NCBI RefSeq assembly: GCF_037914945.1
Contig: NZ_CP149787.1
Coordinates: forward strand, 558,001-622,000
Source: Haloterrigena sp. KLK7
GTDB taxonomy: Archaea; Halobacteriota; Halobacteria; Halobacteriales; Natrialbaceae
Direction of reading: 5' to 3'
DNA: 64,000 nt
The notes under the pieces were generated by a model. The model did no database searches. It was not told the origin of the DNA and saw nothing but the letters and a program-made list of their open reading frames with translations. Both the position numbers and the translations under genes were made by a program. Positions 28,977 through 38,295 of this stretch are shown here, one piece after another. Each line of letters begins with the position of its first letter. Position 1 is the first letter of the stretch.

Positions 28977-29432
28977 ATGGCCGGGAGCGTGCTCGGCGAA
29001 ACTCGCCGAGCACGCGACCCGGGGAAGGGCAGGTGCTTCACTGACAATCACCGCGAGCGAACGGATGCGCGGCGCTTCGCGCCGCGGAAAGACGAGCGGC
29101 GCAAGCCGCGAGTCAGTGAGCGAGCGGGCCGACGACCGATGTGATCGAACGACTGAAAGGAGTGAGAGAACGGAAGGAGGAGTGTCTTCGTGAGCAGCGC
29201 GGAACCGTAGGTCCCGCGAGCCGTTCACGCGGCATCGCCGCGTGAAGACGCAGCGAACGAAGGCTCGGAAGTCGCAGCCTGCGAACGAAGTGAGCAGGAA
29301 CGTCTTCCGTTGCTTTTAATCGAATTTTTGCCGAGGGCCAGCTTCGCTGGCCCGTGGTTCGAAAGGCGCTCCGCGCCTTTCGTCATCACGAGAGAGCGAA
29401 GCTCTCTCGAACGACAGAGCAAAACTTCGTTC
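28977..29432 (-). repeat. Structured dispersed repeat, copy B (long form, 3'-UTR position)
   Basis: On the minus strand it begins at the stop codon of the acyl-CoA dehydrogenase and runs away from it. Hairpins, nearly all with GAA/TTC- or ATC-type 3-base loops, lie at 29389-29409, 29360-29382, 29335-29353, 29225-29245, about 29199-29219, 29068-29086 and 28989-29013 (11-bp stem). Shared with copy A: TTTTGCTCTG next to the stop, CGGCAAAAAT/AAAAGCAACGGAAGACG, the CACCGCGAGYGA block, GGGCAGG and the GGCCGGGAGCG...CGCGACCCGGGG frame around the terminal hairpin. It is about 2.4 times longer than copy A, with extra hairpins inserted. No credible reading frame is seen. Nature and family are unknown. 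Confidence 0.8.
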
Positions 29433-30584
29433 TTAGAGCCCGTCGCTGAGCAGCTCCCGCGCGATCACGTTCTTCTGAATCTCGCTCGTGCCCTCGTAGA
29501 TCTGGGTGATCTTGGAGTCGCGGTAGAAGCGCTCGACGGGGAAGTCGTTGACGTAGCCCGAACCGCCGTGGATCTGGACGGCCTCGTTGGCGACGTCGAC
29601 GGCGATGCGGGAGGCGTACTCCTTGGCCATCGAGGCGCCCATGGTGATGTCGTTGTCCTGATCGACGTTCCAGGCGGCCTTGTAGGTCAGGTTCCGCGCG
29701 GCCTCGGTCTTGGTCGCCATGTCGGCGAGCTTGTGCTGGATGGCCTGGAACTCGCTGATGGGCTGGCCGAACTGCTCGCGGTCCTGGGCGTACTCGAGGG
29801 CGGCCCGGAGCGCGCCCTTCGCGATGCCGACCCCCTGCGCGGCGACGCCGGTCCGGGTGGCGTCGAAGAACTGCATCTGCTGGAGGAAGGCGGCGCCCTG
29901 ATCGCCGATGAGGTTCTCCTCGGGGACGCGGACGTCGTCGAGGATGAGTTCGGCGGTGTCGGAGGCGCGGATACCGAGTTTGCCGGTGATCTTCTCGGAT
30001 TCGAAGCCGTCGCGGTCGGCCTCGACGACGATCTGACTGAAGCCGTCGTACCGGCCCTCGGCGTCGGGGTCGGTCTTACAGAGCATGACGAAGAAGTCGC
30101 CGACGGTGCCGTTGGTGATCCACATCTTGTTGCCGTTGATCACCCACTCGTCGCCGTCCTTCTCGGCGCGCGTCGAGACCGAGGAGACGTCCGAACCGGT
30201 GTCCGGTTCCGAGATGGCGGCTCCGGAGATCTTCTCGCCCCGCGCGACGGGCTCGAGGAAGCGCTCCTTCTGGTCTTCGTCGCCGAACTCCCGGATGGCC
30301 TCGGTCCCGAACGAACACGCGAGGATCGAGAGCGCGATGCCGGGGTCGTAGGAGAACAGCTCCTCGGCGATGATCGCCGACTCGAGCGTCGAGTAGCCGG
30401 CGCCGCCGTACTCGATCGGGATCGAGGCGCCGACCAGCCCCATCTCGGCGGCCTCGTCGACGATGTCGTGGGGGAACTTCTCCTCGGTGTCGTACTCCTC
30501 GGCGTGGGGAACGATTTCGTTCTCCGCGAACCGCGCGACTTCGTCGCGAATCTGTTCCTGTTCTTCTGAGAGCCCGAATTCCAT
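29433..30584 (-). CDS. Acyl-CoA dehydrogenase
   Basis: 383 residues, normal length. The N-terminal [20 protein letters not shown], the middle domain with [12 protein letters not shown] and [11 protein letters not shown], and the C-terminal [19 protein letters not shown] with the catalytic Glu of the short/medium-chain type are all present. It is a FAD enzyme of fatty or branched-chain acyl-CoA oxidation that passes electrons to ETF. The ATG at 30584 is preferred to one five codons upstream. A TTTATC element about 26 bases before it suggests a leaderless mRNA. It is divergent from the hydroxyacyl-CoA dehydrogenase/enoyl-CoA hydratase gene (116-base shared promoter region), so the two probably act in the same beta-oxidation pathway. 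Its 3' end carries repeat copy B. Confidence 0.95.
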   Translation of the reverse strand: MEFGLSEEQEQIRDEVARFAENEIVPHAEEYDTEEKFPHDIVDEAAEMGLVGASIPIEYGGAGYSTLESAIIAEELFSYDPGIALSILACSFGTEAIREFGDEDQKERFLEPVARGEKISGAAISEPDTGSDVSSVSTRAEKDGDEWVINGNKMWITNGTVGDFFVMLCKTDPDAEGRYDGFSQIVVEADRDGFESEKITGKLGIRASDTAELILDDVRVPEENLIGDQGAAFLQQMQFFDATRTGVAAQGVGIAKGALRAALEYAQDREQFGQPISEFQAIQHKLADMATKTEAARNLTYKAAWNVDQDNDITMGASMAKEYASRIAVDVANEAVQIHGGSGYVNDFPVERFYRDSKITQIYEGTSEIQKNVIARELLSDGL

Positions 30585-30700
30585 GTGACTGTGTTCCAAC
30601 GTCCACCGATAAAGAGGTTTGTAACCTGTAATGAACTGAACTATAGTTTCTCATGCGAATGAGGGAAACGTTCAAACACGTGCACATTGGAACTGTGACC
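30585..30700. promoter_or_regulatory. Shared divergent promoter of two beta-oxidation genes
   Basis: On the left strand CTCTTTATCGG (about 30606-30616) is the probable TATA box of the acyl-CoA dehydrogenase. On the right strand AACTATAGTTTC (about 30643-30654) is a TATA candidate for the fusion gene, giving a leader of about 25 bases. Between them GTTTCTCAT-GCGA-ATGAGGGAAAC (30651-30674) is an imperfect inverted repeat (2-base insertion in one arm) that could bind a fatty-acid regulator. Confidence 0.5.
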
Positions 30701-32674
30701 ATGGAGCTGGAAGATATCAACACTGTCGCAGTTCTCGGCGCGGGGAATATGGGCCACGGCATCGCGGAGGTCGTCGCGATGGCGGGCTACGACGTGAAGA
30801 TGCGAGACATCAAAGACGAGTTCGTCCAGAACGGCTACGAGCAGATCGAGTGGTCGCTGAACAAGCTCGCCGAGAACGACCAGCTCACCGAGGAGGAGGC
30901 CGACGCCGCCCTCGAGCGGGTCACCCCGCTGGTCGACATGGCGGAGGCCTGCGGCGACGCCGACGTCGTCATCGAGGCCGTCCCCGAGCAGATGGAGATC
31001 AAGAAGGACGTCTACACCGAACTCGAGGAGGTCGCTCCCGACCGCGCGATCTTCGCGACCAACACCTCGAGCCTCTCGATCACGGACCTCGCGGAGTTCA
31101 CCGAGCGCCCCGAGCAGTTCTGCGGGATGCACTTCTTCAACCCGCCCGTGCGCATGGACCTCGTCGAGGTCATCTCGGGCGCCGACACGGCCGAGGAGAC
31201 CCTCGAGGTCGTCGAGGAGCTGGCCGCGGACATCGGCAAGTCACCGGTTCGCGTCCACAAGGACTCGCCCGGGTTCATCGTCAACCGCGTGCTCGTTCCC
31301 CTGATGAACGAGGCCTGCTGGCTCGTCCACGACGACGAGGCGACCATCGCCGAGGTCGACTCGACGACCAAGTACGGGATGGGGCTGCCGATGGGCAGCT
31401 TCGAACTCGCCGATCTGACCGGCATCGACGTGGGCTACCACGTGCTCGACTACATGCACGAGGTGCTGGGCGAGGCCTACGAGCCGAGTCCGCTGTTCGA
31501 GGAGAAAGTCGAGAACGAGGAGCTCGGCAAGAAGACCGGCAAGGGGTTCTACGACTACGAAAACGGCGAGGGCGCCCAGATTCCGACCGACGAGCAGTCC
31601 GAACTCGTCGAGAAGCGGCTGATCGCGACGCTGGCAAACGAGTCCGCTAAACTGATCGGCAACGACGTCGCGCCGCCCGAATCGATCGACGAGGCGACCA
31701 AGCTCGGCGCCGGCTTCCCGGACGGTCCCGTCAAAATGGTCGACGAGTTCGGGATCGAGAACGCCCTCGCGGCGCTCGAGGAGGCCTACGAGGAGACCGG
31801 CCACGAGCGCTACGCGCCGGCCGACTACCTCGAGGAACGCGCCGAAGCGGGCGGCTTCTACGAGCAGGACGGCGACGAGGGATCGACCGAGTTCGAGACG
31901 ATCCGACTCGAGTACCCCGGCGACATGGTCGGCCACGTCGTCCTCGACCGACCCCACCGGATGAACACGATCAGCGACGAGCTGCTCGAAGAGCTCTCCG
32001 AGGCGATCGACCTGCTCGAGGACGACGACGAGGTCCGCTCGATTCTGCTCACCGGCGAGGGCGAGAAGGCCTTCTCCGCGGGCGCGGACGTCCAGAGCAT
32101 GGCCGGCAGCGGCGCCGACCCGATCGAGGGCCAGGAGCTCTCGCGACTCGGCCAGCAGACGTTCGGGAAGCTCGAGGCCTGCGATCTGCCCGTCGTCGCC
32201 GGCATCGACGGCTTCTGTCTCGGCGGCGGGATGGAACTGGCCACCTGCGCCGACCTCCGGGTCGCCAGCGAGCGCTCCGAGTTCGGCCAGCCCGAACTGA
32301 ACCTCGGCCTCATTCCCGGCTGGGGCGGCACCCAGCGGCTCAAACACGTCGTCGGCGAGGGCCGCGCGAAGGAGATCATCCTCACCGCCGAGCGATTCGA
32401 CGCCGAGACGATGGAAGACTACGGCTTCGTCAACGAGGTCGCCGACAACGACGACCTCGCCGAGCGCGCGCTCGAGTTGGCGACCGATCTCGCCGGCGGG
32501 CCGCCGATCGCACAGAAGTTCACCAAGCGCGCGATGCTCGCCGGCCGCGACGACACCGACTCCGGACTCGAGTACGAGGCCTCCGCCTTCGGCCACCTGA
32601 TGGCGACCGACGACCTCATGGAGGGGATCACGGCCTTCATGGAGGACGAGGAGCCGGAGTTCGAAGGGCAGTAA
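30701..32674 (+). CDS. 3-hydroxyacyl-CoA dehydrogenase/enoyl-CoA hydratase fusion
   Basis: 657 residues. Residues 1-185 are the NAD-binding HAD domain (VLGAGNMGHGIAEVVAMAGY), followed by its C-terminal domain (GFIVNRVLVPLMNEA; GKKTGKGFYDYENG). Residues 400-657 are a crotonase domain: oxyanion segment SAGADVQSMAG, GGGMELATCADLRVA with Glu near 511, and FGQPELNLGLIPGWGGTQRL with Glu near 530, so both catalytic Glu of hydratases are kept. One chain can thus do two consecutive beta-oxidation steps (hydration, then oxidation). The order is dehydrogenase-hydratase, opposite to bacterial FadB and common in archaea. The frame upstream of 30701 adds 16 residues; the ATG here gives the typical N-terminus. 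Confidence 0.95.
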   Translation: MELEDINTVAVLGAGNMGHGIAEVVAMAGYDVKMRDIKDEFVQNGYEQIEWSLNKLAENDQLTEEEADAALERVTPLVDMAEACGDADVVIEAVPEQMEIKKDVYTELEEVAPDRAIFATNTSSLSITDLAEFTERPEQFCGMHFFNPPVRMDLVEVISGADTAEETLEVVEELAADIGKSPVRVHKDSPGFIVNRVLVPLMNEACWLVHDDEATIAEVDSTTKYGMGLPMGSFELADLTGIDVGYHVLDYMHEVLGEAYEPSPLFEEKVENEELGKKTGKGFYDYENGEGAQIPTDEQSELVEKRLIATLANESAKLIGNDVAPPESIDEATKLGAGFPDGPVKMVDEFGIENALAALEEAYEETGHERYAPADYLEERAEAGGFYEQDGDEGSTEFETIRLEYPGDMVGHVVLDRPHRMNTISDELLEELSEAIDLLEDDDEVRSILLTGEGEKAFSAGADVQSMAGSGADPIEGQELSRLGQQTFGKLEACDLPVVAGIDGFCLGGGMELATCADLRVASERSEFGQPELNLGLIPGWGGTQRLKHVVGEGRAKEIILTAERFDAETMEDYGFVNEVADNDDLAERALELATDLAGGPPIAQKFTKRAMLAGRDDTDSGLEYEASAFGHLMATDDLMEGITAFMEDEEPEFEGQ

Positions 32675-32983
32675 GCCGCCCGCGCCGAGCGCCACCGGCC
32701 CCTGCGATCGCGTACCGGTGTCGCCGTCGACGGATCACCGCGCGACCCCGAGACCGTCCTCGCACTGATCGCGGTTTCCGTCCTCGTTCGAACACAAATA
32801 ATACATTATTGATACATTTGACGGAATGATTTTCGACACCGACTAGTCTGTATACCAACCATAGTGGCAGTGTTTGATGTGTGAAACGGTATGAATTCTA
32901 ATAGCTGGTCGCGAGATTTATCACACAGAGGTACCATTGGTGACCCGTGGCTGTAACGATGCAGAGAACGGAGGGGGCTCCCA
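32675..32983 (+). promoter_or_regulatory. Intergenic region with promoter of the HalX response regulator
   Basis: 309 bases with no supported gene. The stretch 32795-32925 is AT-rich with several short ATACATT motifs (ATACATTATTGATACATTTG at 32801-32820). GAGATTTATC (about 32913-32922) is a TATA candidate. A long leader remains, and an SD-like GGAGGGGG (32968-32975) lies 9 bases before the ATG, which is unusual in this mostly leaderless window. Confidence 0.5.
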
Positions 32984-33556
32984 ATGAGTGACGACCTCGA
33001 GATTCTCGTCGTCGACGACGAGGCGCGCCTCGCGGATCTCTTCGCCGCGTGGCTCCAGGGCGAGTGGGCCGTCGGCACGGCCTACGACGGCGAAGAGGCC
33101 CTCGAGAAGATGTCCGACTCCGTCGAAGTCGTCCTGTTGGACCGCCGAATGCCGGGTCTCTCGGGCGACGAGGTCCTCGAGCGAATCAGGGACGCCGGCT
33201 ACGAGTCACGGGTGGTGATGGTGACGGCGGTCGATCCCGACTTCGATATCATCGAGATGGGATTCGACGATTACCTCGTCAAACCGGTCTCGAAGGACGA
33301 GCTCGTCGAGATCGTCGACGACGTGGCCGATCGATCGGAGTACGAATCGGACATCCAGGAGTACTACGCTCTCGTCTCGAAGAAGGCGCTACTGGAGTCC
33401 GAGAAGGCCGACCGTGAACTCGCGAACAACGAAGAGTATCAGGACCTCCGCGATCGCGTCGAGGAACTCGAGGCCCGCGTCGACGAGACCGTCTCCGGAA
33501 TGTCCTCGCACGACGACTTCGTCGGTGCGTTTCAGGACCTCCAGTCCGAGAACTAG
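32984..33556 (+). CDS. Response regulator with C-terminal HalX domain
   Basis: 190 residues. Residues 6-115 are a receiver domain: acidic pair Asp11-Asp12 (ILVVDDEARLADLF), phospho-acceptor Asp53 (VLLDRRMPGLSGDE) and Lys in YLVKPVS. Residues 120-185 are HalX (SEYESDIQEYYALVSKKALL; DLRDRVEELEARVDE), a haloarchaeal coiled domain of unknown activity with no DNA-binding motif. It should be phosphorylated by a histidine kinase; the one encoded convergently at its 3' end is a candidate. The two stop codons share a CTAG palindrome (33553-33556). Confidence 0.95.
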   Translation: MSDDLEILVVDDEARLADLFAAWLQGEWAVGTAYDGEEALEKMSDSVEVVLLDRRMPGLSGDEVLERIRDAGYESRVVMVTAVDPDFDIIEMGFDDYLVKPVSKDELVEIVDDVADRSEYESDIQEYYALVSKKALLESEKADRELANNEEYQDLRDRVEELEARVDETVSGMSSHDDFVGAFQDLQSEN

Positions 33557-35517
33557 TCGCACTCGTCGAACGCGAACTCGAACCGAGCCCCATCGTCGAC
33601 GCTTTCGGTCGCGGTAACCGACCAGCCGTGTCCGGTAGCGACTTCTCTGACGACCCAGAGACCGATCCCGAGCCCCTCGGACGAGGTCGAGACCGACGGA
33701 TCGAACAACTCGTCGCGGATTTCGTCGGGGAGCCCCGTTCCGTCGTCTTCGACGAAAAAGCCCCGCCGGTCGCTCCCGTCGTCAGCCTCGAGGATTCCGA
33801 TTCGAATAGTGACGGCTTCGCCGCCGTGTGCGATCGAGTTCCGGAACAGGTTCTCGAGCAGCCGCAGCAGCCGCGATCGATCCGCCTCGACAGTCGTCGT
33901 CTCCCCGATCGAAAGCGTCGCATCGGCCGTCGAGACGTACTCCCAGGCGTCGGTGGCGACCGACTCGAGATCGACGGGTTCGGGGTCGGTCGCCCACTCT
34001 CCGTCGCGTGCGATCGCCAGGACGTCTTCGATGATCGCCTCCATTCGATCGAGTCCGTCGTGCACGTTGTCGGCGTACTCGAGCGACTCGGTCTCCTCGA
34101 GCAAGTCGAGATAGCCCTGTGCGACGCCCAACGGATTGCGCAGATCGTGACTGACGATCCGTGCGAAGGCGTCCAGCCGCTCGTTCTGCTCGCGGAGCTT
34201 TCGTTCGCTGCGCTTTCGTTCGGTGATGTCGCGGACGACGCCGACCGATCCCACGAACTCCCCGTCGCGGACGAGGACGGCGATCTGCGCCTCGCAGGGG
34301 ATTCGCTCGCCGGCTTTCGTCTCGAGGGTGAGTTCGACCGTGTCCGTCCCGGCGCCAGTGGAGAGCAGCGAACGGATGGTCCCCTCGCCGGCCTCGACGT
34401 CGCCCTCGTCGAAGACGATCGAGGCGTGCTCGCCGAGCAGTCCCTCGCGGCTGTAGCCGGTCATCTCCGTCAGCGCGTCGTTGACGGTCATGAAGTGGCC
34501 CTGCTCGTCGAAGACGTACATTCCGTCGCCGGCCGTCTCGACGAGTCGTTCGTATCGCTGGAGCGCCCGCTCCTGTTGCTCGAGTCGGCCCCGGATCGCG
34601 ATCGTCTCGAGGACGTGAGAGGCCGTCTCGGCGACCATCTGAACCCCCGTTCGTTCGGCCTCCGAGAGCGTCTCGAGCGCGTAGACGACGAACACGCCGT
34701 ACCGCTCGTCGCCGGAGGCCAACGGCGCGACGGCGACGGCCCGAACGCCGCGGTCGACGGCGTGCTCGCCGAAGGGAACTGCAGAACGCCGGTCGGCGAT
34801 CCGCTGGTGGCTCTGGAACTCGTCCGTTCGAATCGCTCGCTCGAGGAGCGGTTGGTCGCCGTCGCCGAGCCCGAAGGTGCGTTGCATCGGCCACGCCATG
34901 CTGTCGGGGTCGGTCAGCCAGGGGACGATCTCCCCCTCGCCCTGATCGTACTCGCCGACCCAGGCGAACGCGTAGCGGTCGGTCGCCGTGAACTCCTCGC
35001 GAAGGACTCGCTCGACGGCGACGGGAGAGGTCACGTCGACCAGTCGCCGCCTGACCGCGGAGACGATCGCCGCGATGTCGTCGGGAAGCGACGCGATGTC
35101 GTCTCCCGTCTCCGAGTCGAGATCGTCCCGCTCGAGGTCGTCGGGCGCGGTTCGCGAGTCGGCGCCGACGCGTTCGGTGATCGTCTCGGCGAGTCGATCC
35201 GGCTGGTCGGATTCGTCGGTGCGAGCGACCACCTCGCCGAGGACGGCGACGGACGCGTCGCTCTCGCCGTCGCCCCAGTGGACGAACGTCGGCGTCGACG
35301 GCGCCTCCGATTCGACGGCGTCGACGACGCGCGGCACGTTCGGGATCGTACTCGCGTCGACGACGACGGCGTCGATCGATCCCCGCTCGAGTCGATCGAC
35401 GGCCTCGGCCGCGCGCTGGGCGATGACGACGTTGACCGGCGCATCGGTCAACGCGAGCGTGACGGACGCACGCGTGGCTCGGTCGCCGCTGACACAGAGG
35501 ACGCGTGGCCGACTCAT
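33553..35517 (-). CDS. Sensor histidine kinase with receiver-like, GAF and PAS domains
   Basis: 654 residues, no clear membrane helix, so probably cytoplasmic. Residues 1-110 resemble a receiver (RVLCVSGDRATRASVTLALT; AVVVDASTIPNVPR). A GAF-like region (about 150-320) follows, then PAS/PAC (GDGMYVFDEQGHFMTVNDAL; GVVRDITERKRSE, about 330-440), HisKA (FARIVSHDLRNPLGVAQGYL, phospho-His near 456) and HATPase (RLLENLFRNSIAHGGEAV; FVEDDGTGLPDEIRDE). All kinase boxes are present. In this receiver the segment at the usual phospho-Asp site reads VVVDAS, so Asp may be kept. The neighbouring HalX protein is the natural output candidate. Confidence 0.94.
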   Translation of the reverse strand: MSRPRVLCVSGDRATRASVTLALTDAPVNVVIAQRAAEAVDRLERGSIDAVVVDASTIPNVPRVVDAVESEAPSTPTFVHWGDGESDASVAVLGEVVARTDESDQPDRLAETITERVGADSRTAPDDLERDDLDSETGDDIASLPDDIAAIVSAVRRRLVDVTSPVAVERVLREEFTATDRYAFAWVGEYDQGEGEIVPWLTDPDSMAWPMQRTFGLGDGDQPLLERAIRTDEFQSHQRIADRRSAVPFGEHAVDRGVRAVAVAPLASGDERYGVFVVYALETLSEAERTGVQMVAETASHVLETIAIRGRLEQQERALQRYERLVETAGDGMYVFDEQGHFMTVNDALTEMTGYSREGLLGEHASIVFDEGDVEAGEGTIRSLLSTGAGTDTVELTLETKAGERIPCEAQIAVLVRDGEFVGSVGVVRDITERKRSERKLREQNERLDAFARIVSHDLRNPLGVAQGYLDLLEETESLEYADNVHDGLDRMEAIIEDVLAIARDGEWATDPEPVDLESVATDAWEYVSTADATLSIGETTTVEADRSRLLRLLENLFRNSIAHGGEAVTIRIGILEADDGSDRRGFFVEDDGTGLPDEIRDELFDPSVSTSSEGLGIGLWVVREVATGHGWSVTATESVDDGARFEFAFDECD

Positions 35518-35726
35518 ATCAAACAGTCACTCTCGGGTTCGGTGTCGGTCGTCGATACCCTGCGTAGATCGGCAAAACGGATTGTTCTTTCGGCGTGATA
35601 CTCGGGTTCGAGTACTATCGGTCGCTCGCGCGCTCGTCCGCAGCGTCGGCGAACTGATCGGGCGCTGTCGGTCGACGTGGGCGCCACTCACCGTCAGCGG
35701 GGGCGGTACTCATCGTCCGGCCGACC

Positions 35727-36878
35727 TCACGGCGCCTGCCCGTAGATCAGGTTGCGCTGGATCTCGTTCGCCCCCTCGTAGATGACCGGAATGCGGACGT
35801 CGCGGTAGACGCGGGCGATCCGCCGTTCGTCCAGAACCGACCGACCGCCGTGGAACTGCATCCCCTGTTCGGCGACCTCGGTCGCGGTCTCGGTCGTCTT
35901 GGTCTTCGACACCGCCGCCCAGTAGCCCTCGTTCTCCCCGTTCTGTACCTTCTCGCAGGCCCGCCAGGCGAGCGATCGGGCGCTCTCGAACTCGAGTAGC
36001 ATGTCCGCGAGACCGTGCTGGACCGCCTGGAAGTCGCTGATCGTCTGCCCGAACTGCTCGCGGTCGTGGACGAACTCCCAGGTCGACTCGATGGCCGCCG
36101 CGGCGAGGCCCAGTCCGTGCCCCGAGACGGCGATCCGGCCGTGGTTGAAGAAGTCCGCGAGCATCCAGAACCCCTCGCCCTCCTCGCCGATCAGGTTCTC
36201 CTCGGGAATGCGGCAGTCCTCGAGTTCGATGTGGGCCTGTTTCGAGGCGCGCATGGCCATCTTCTCGGGGATGTGCTCGGCCTCGTAGCCGTCGGTGTCG
36301 GTCGGGACGATAAAGAGCGAGTAGTTCTCGTAGGGGTTCGACTCGTCGTCGCCCGTTCGCGCGTAGAGGGTGATCCAGTCGGCCTCGACGCCGTTGCCGA
36401 TCCAGTACTTCTCGCCGTTTATGACGTACTCGTCGCCCTCTTTCTCCGCGGTGGTCTCCATCCCCGCGAGGTCGCTTCCGGTGTCGGGTTCGGAGACGGC
36501 CAGCCCCGAGCGCTGCTCGCCCTCGGCGACCGGTCGGATGTACTCCTCGCACTGCTCGTCGCTGCCGTAGTTGACCGTCATCTTGCAGCCGAAACTCGCC
36601 AACTGGAGCGTCAGCGCGATCCCCGCGTCCGCGCGGTAGAACTCCTCGGTCAGCGCCAGCAGTTGCGGGAGGTCGAACCCGCGGCCGCCCCACTCCTCGG
36701 GGATGTCCTGAGCGACGAGGTTCGCCTCCTGGCCCGCCTCGAGAATGTCCTCCGGATACTCGCCCGCCTGGTAGTACTCCTGTGCGTTCGGTTCGATGTG
36801 TTCGCGCGCGAACTCCCGGGCTTCGGCCTTGACGTCGCGGGCGTGCTCCGGGACGATGCTGTCGTCGAGTAGTTCCAT
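35727..36878 (-). CDS. Acyl-CoA dehydrogenase
   Basis: 383 residues of the standard fold: [40 protein letters not shown], and the C-terminal VIYEGANEIQRNLIYGQAP with the catalytic Glu position conserved. It is the third acyl-CoA dehydrogenase of the window and only moderately similar to the one at 29433-30584, implying a different substrate. It starts at 36878 (MELLDDSIVPEH) with an AT-rich TATAAATA element (about 36897-36906) 20-28 bases away. It appears monocistronic, divergent from the lipoprotein gene. Confidence 0.94.
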   Translation of the reverse strand: MELLDDSIVPEHARDVKAEAREFAREHIEPNAQEYYQAGEYPEDILEAGQEANLVAQDIPEEWGGRGFDLPQLLALTEEFYRADAGIALTLQLASFGCKMTVNYGSDEQCEEYIRPVAEGEQRSGLAVSEPDTGSDLAGMETTAEKEGDEYVINGEKYWIGNGVEADWITLYARTGDDESNPYENYSLFIVPTDTDGYEAEHIPEKMAMRASKQAHIELEDCRIPEENLIGEEGEGFWMLADFFNHGRIAVSGHGLGLAAAAIESTWEFVHDREQFGQTISDFQAVQHGLADMLLEFESARSLAWRACEKVQNGENEGYWAAVSKTKTTETATEVAEQGMQFHGGRSVLDERRIARVYRDVRIPVIYEGANEIQRNLIYGQAP

Positions 36879-37162
36879 GTCCCGTCACACTCGAGCGAGA
36901 TAAATATAGGTCGGGTGATCCGTTGCAAGCCCGAAACGGCCGGCGGCGAGCGGGCGATCCGTTCCGACTCGTCGGTGCGGCCGATCGCTACCGTTCGCGG
37001 CGGATACGCGCCGTCGACCGCCGGAACGACGCCCGCGGGCCGCTCGACGGTTCCCTCGAGTGCTTCCGAGACTGATAGTCGCCGCTGGAAACGGTTTTGA
37101 ACCGTTCTGTCCGCCCGGAACGACTGTCATCCTTTTAGCGACCCCAGTTCGACGGGCGGCGT

Positions 37163-38230
37163 ATGACAACGGAACGAACGAGCGACGATCGAGACGACGA
37201 GACGTTCGACCCCGATATCGACCGACGGACGTTCATCGCCGCCGGCGGAACCGTCGGCGCGACGATGCTGGCCGGCTGTGCTGGCGGTGACACGACGCCC
37301 GACGACTCGAGCGACGCCCCGGACGACGGGGAGTCCGACAGCGAGACCGATGAATCGACGGCGACCGCCGACGGGGCGAACTTCCGGCTGCTCGTCAGCG
37401 ACAGGCCCGCCGACATCGGCGATTTCGATCGCCTCGACGTCTCGTTCGACGACGCCCGCATCTTTGACAGCGGGGGCGAGGAATCAGGCGATGGCGACGA
37501 CGGGGCGGGCAGTGACGGGAACGAGTCGACCGAAGACGCCCAAACCGACGGCGAGGAAGCGACCGGCGACGAGGAGCAGGAGTCCGGAACCGATGCCGAC
37601 GACGGTGAAGCGGACGAGGAGGAAACGGCCGACGGCGAAGACGACGGCGCATCGGCCGACGACGAGACCGACGGCGACGAATCGGACGCGAACGACGGCG
37701 AATCCGGCTCGAGCGGCGACAAAGTCGAGCGACGCCGCGGGTTTTACTGGCTCGACCTCGAGGGCGCGACGGTCGACCTGACGAAGGTCGTCGGCGACAA
37801 AGCGATCTCGGTCTTCGAGGGCGGTCTCTCGGAAGGGACCTACGAGAAGATCGAACTCCACGTCGCGGACGTCGAGGGCATCGTTGACGGCGAGGTCGTG
37901 GACGTGAAGGTACCCAGCGAGAAGCTTCAGATCCCCCACTCCTTCGAGGTCCGGGCGGACGAGCCCCTCGAGTTCGTGTTCGACATCAACGTGGTCGAGA
38001 AAGGGAACGGCGGCTACAACCTGACACCCGTCATCTCGGAGAGCGGCGTCGCGGGGACGGACGTCGACATCGAGGAGGTCGGCGAGGACGACGCCGGCGA
38101 CGATGCCCGTGACGAGGGGGCGGACGACGACGGTTCCGAGGCGAACGGGACCGGCACCGAGGAGGGTGACGAGACCGAGAGCGGCGCTAGCGAGGGCAAC
38201 GAGAGCGACGAGAGCGACGCGAATCAGTAG
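37163..38230 (+). CDS. DUF4382 domain lipoprotein with acidic insert
   Basis: 355 residues. The N-terminus has DRRTFIAAGGTVGATMLAGC, that is a twin-arginine signal followed by the lipobox LAGC, so it is exported by Tat and anchored by lipid. A DUF4382 domain follows: FRLLVSDRPADIGDFDRLDV ... DDARIFDSGG, then FYWLDLEGATVDLTKVVGDK ... GTYEKIELHVADVEGIVD ... FVFDINVVEKGNGGYNLTPV. About 85 residues of almost only Asp, Glu, Ser, Gly and Thr are inserted between the first beta strands and the rest of the domain, and the protein ends in a similar acidic tail. The domain's function is unknown. Confidence 0.9.
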   Translation: MTTERTSDDRDDETFDPDIDRRTFIAAGGTVGATMLAGCAGGDTTPDDSSDAPDDGESDSETDESTATADGANFRLLVSDRPADIGDFDRLDVSFDDARIFDSGGEESGDGDDGAGSDGNESTEDAQTDGEEATGDEEQESGTDADDGEADEEETADGEDDGASADDETDGDESDANDGESGSSGDKVERRRGFYWLDLEGATVDLTKVVGDKAISVFEGGLSEGTYEKIELHVADVEGIVDGEVVDVKVPSEKLQIPHSFEVRADEPLEFVFDINVVEKGNGGYNLTPVISESGVAGTDVDIEEVGEDDAGDDARDEGADDDGSEANGTGTEEGDETESGASEGNESDESDANQ

Positions 38231-38295
38231 GTTCTCCCACTCCTCTCGCAGTCATGCCGTCGACCTGAGACGAAGCGAGGAGAGACGGCTCGGGA

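Noticed and set aside
30641-31132. Antisense frames over the HADH/ECH gene
   Set aside because: They mirror a gene with clear catalytic motifs and show no domain of their own.
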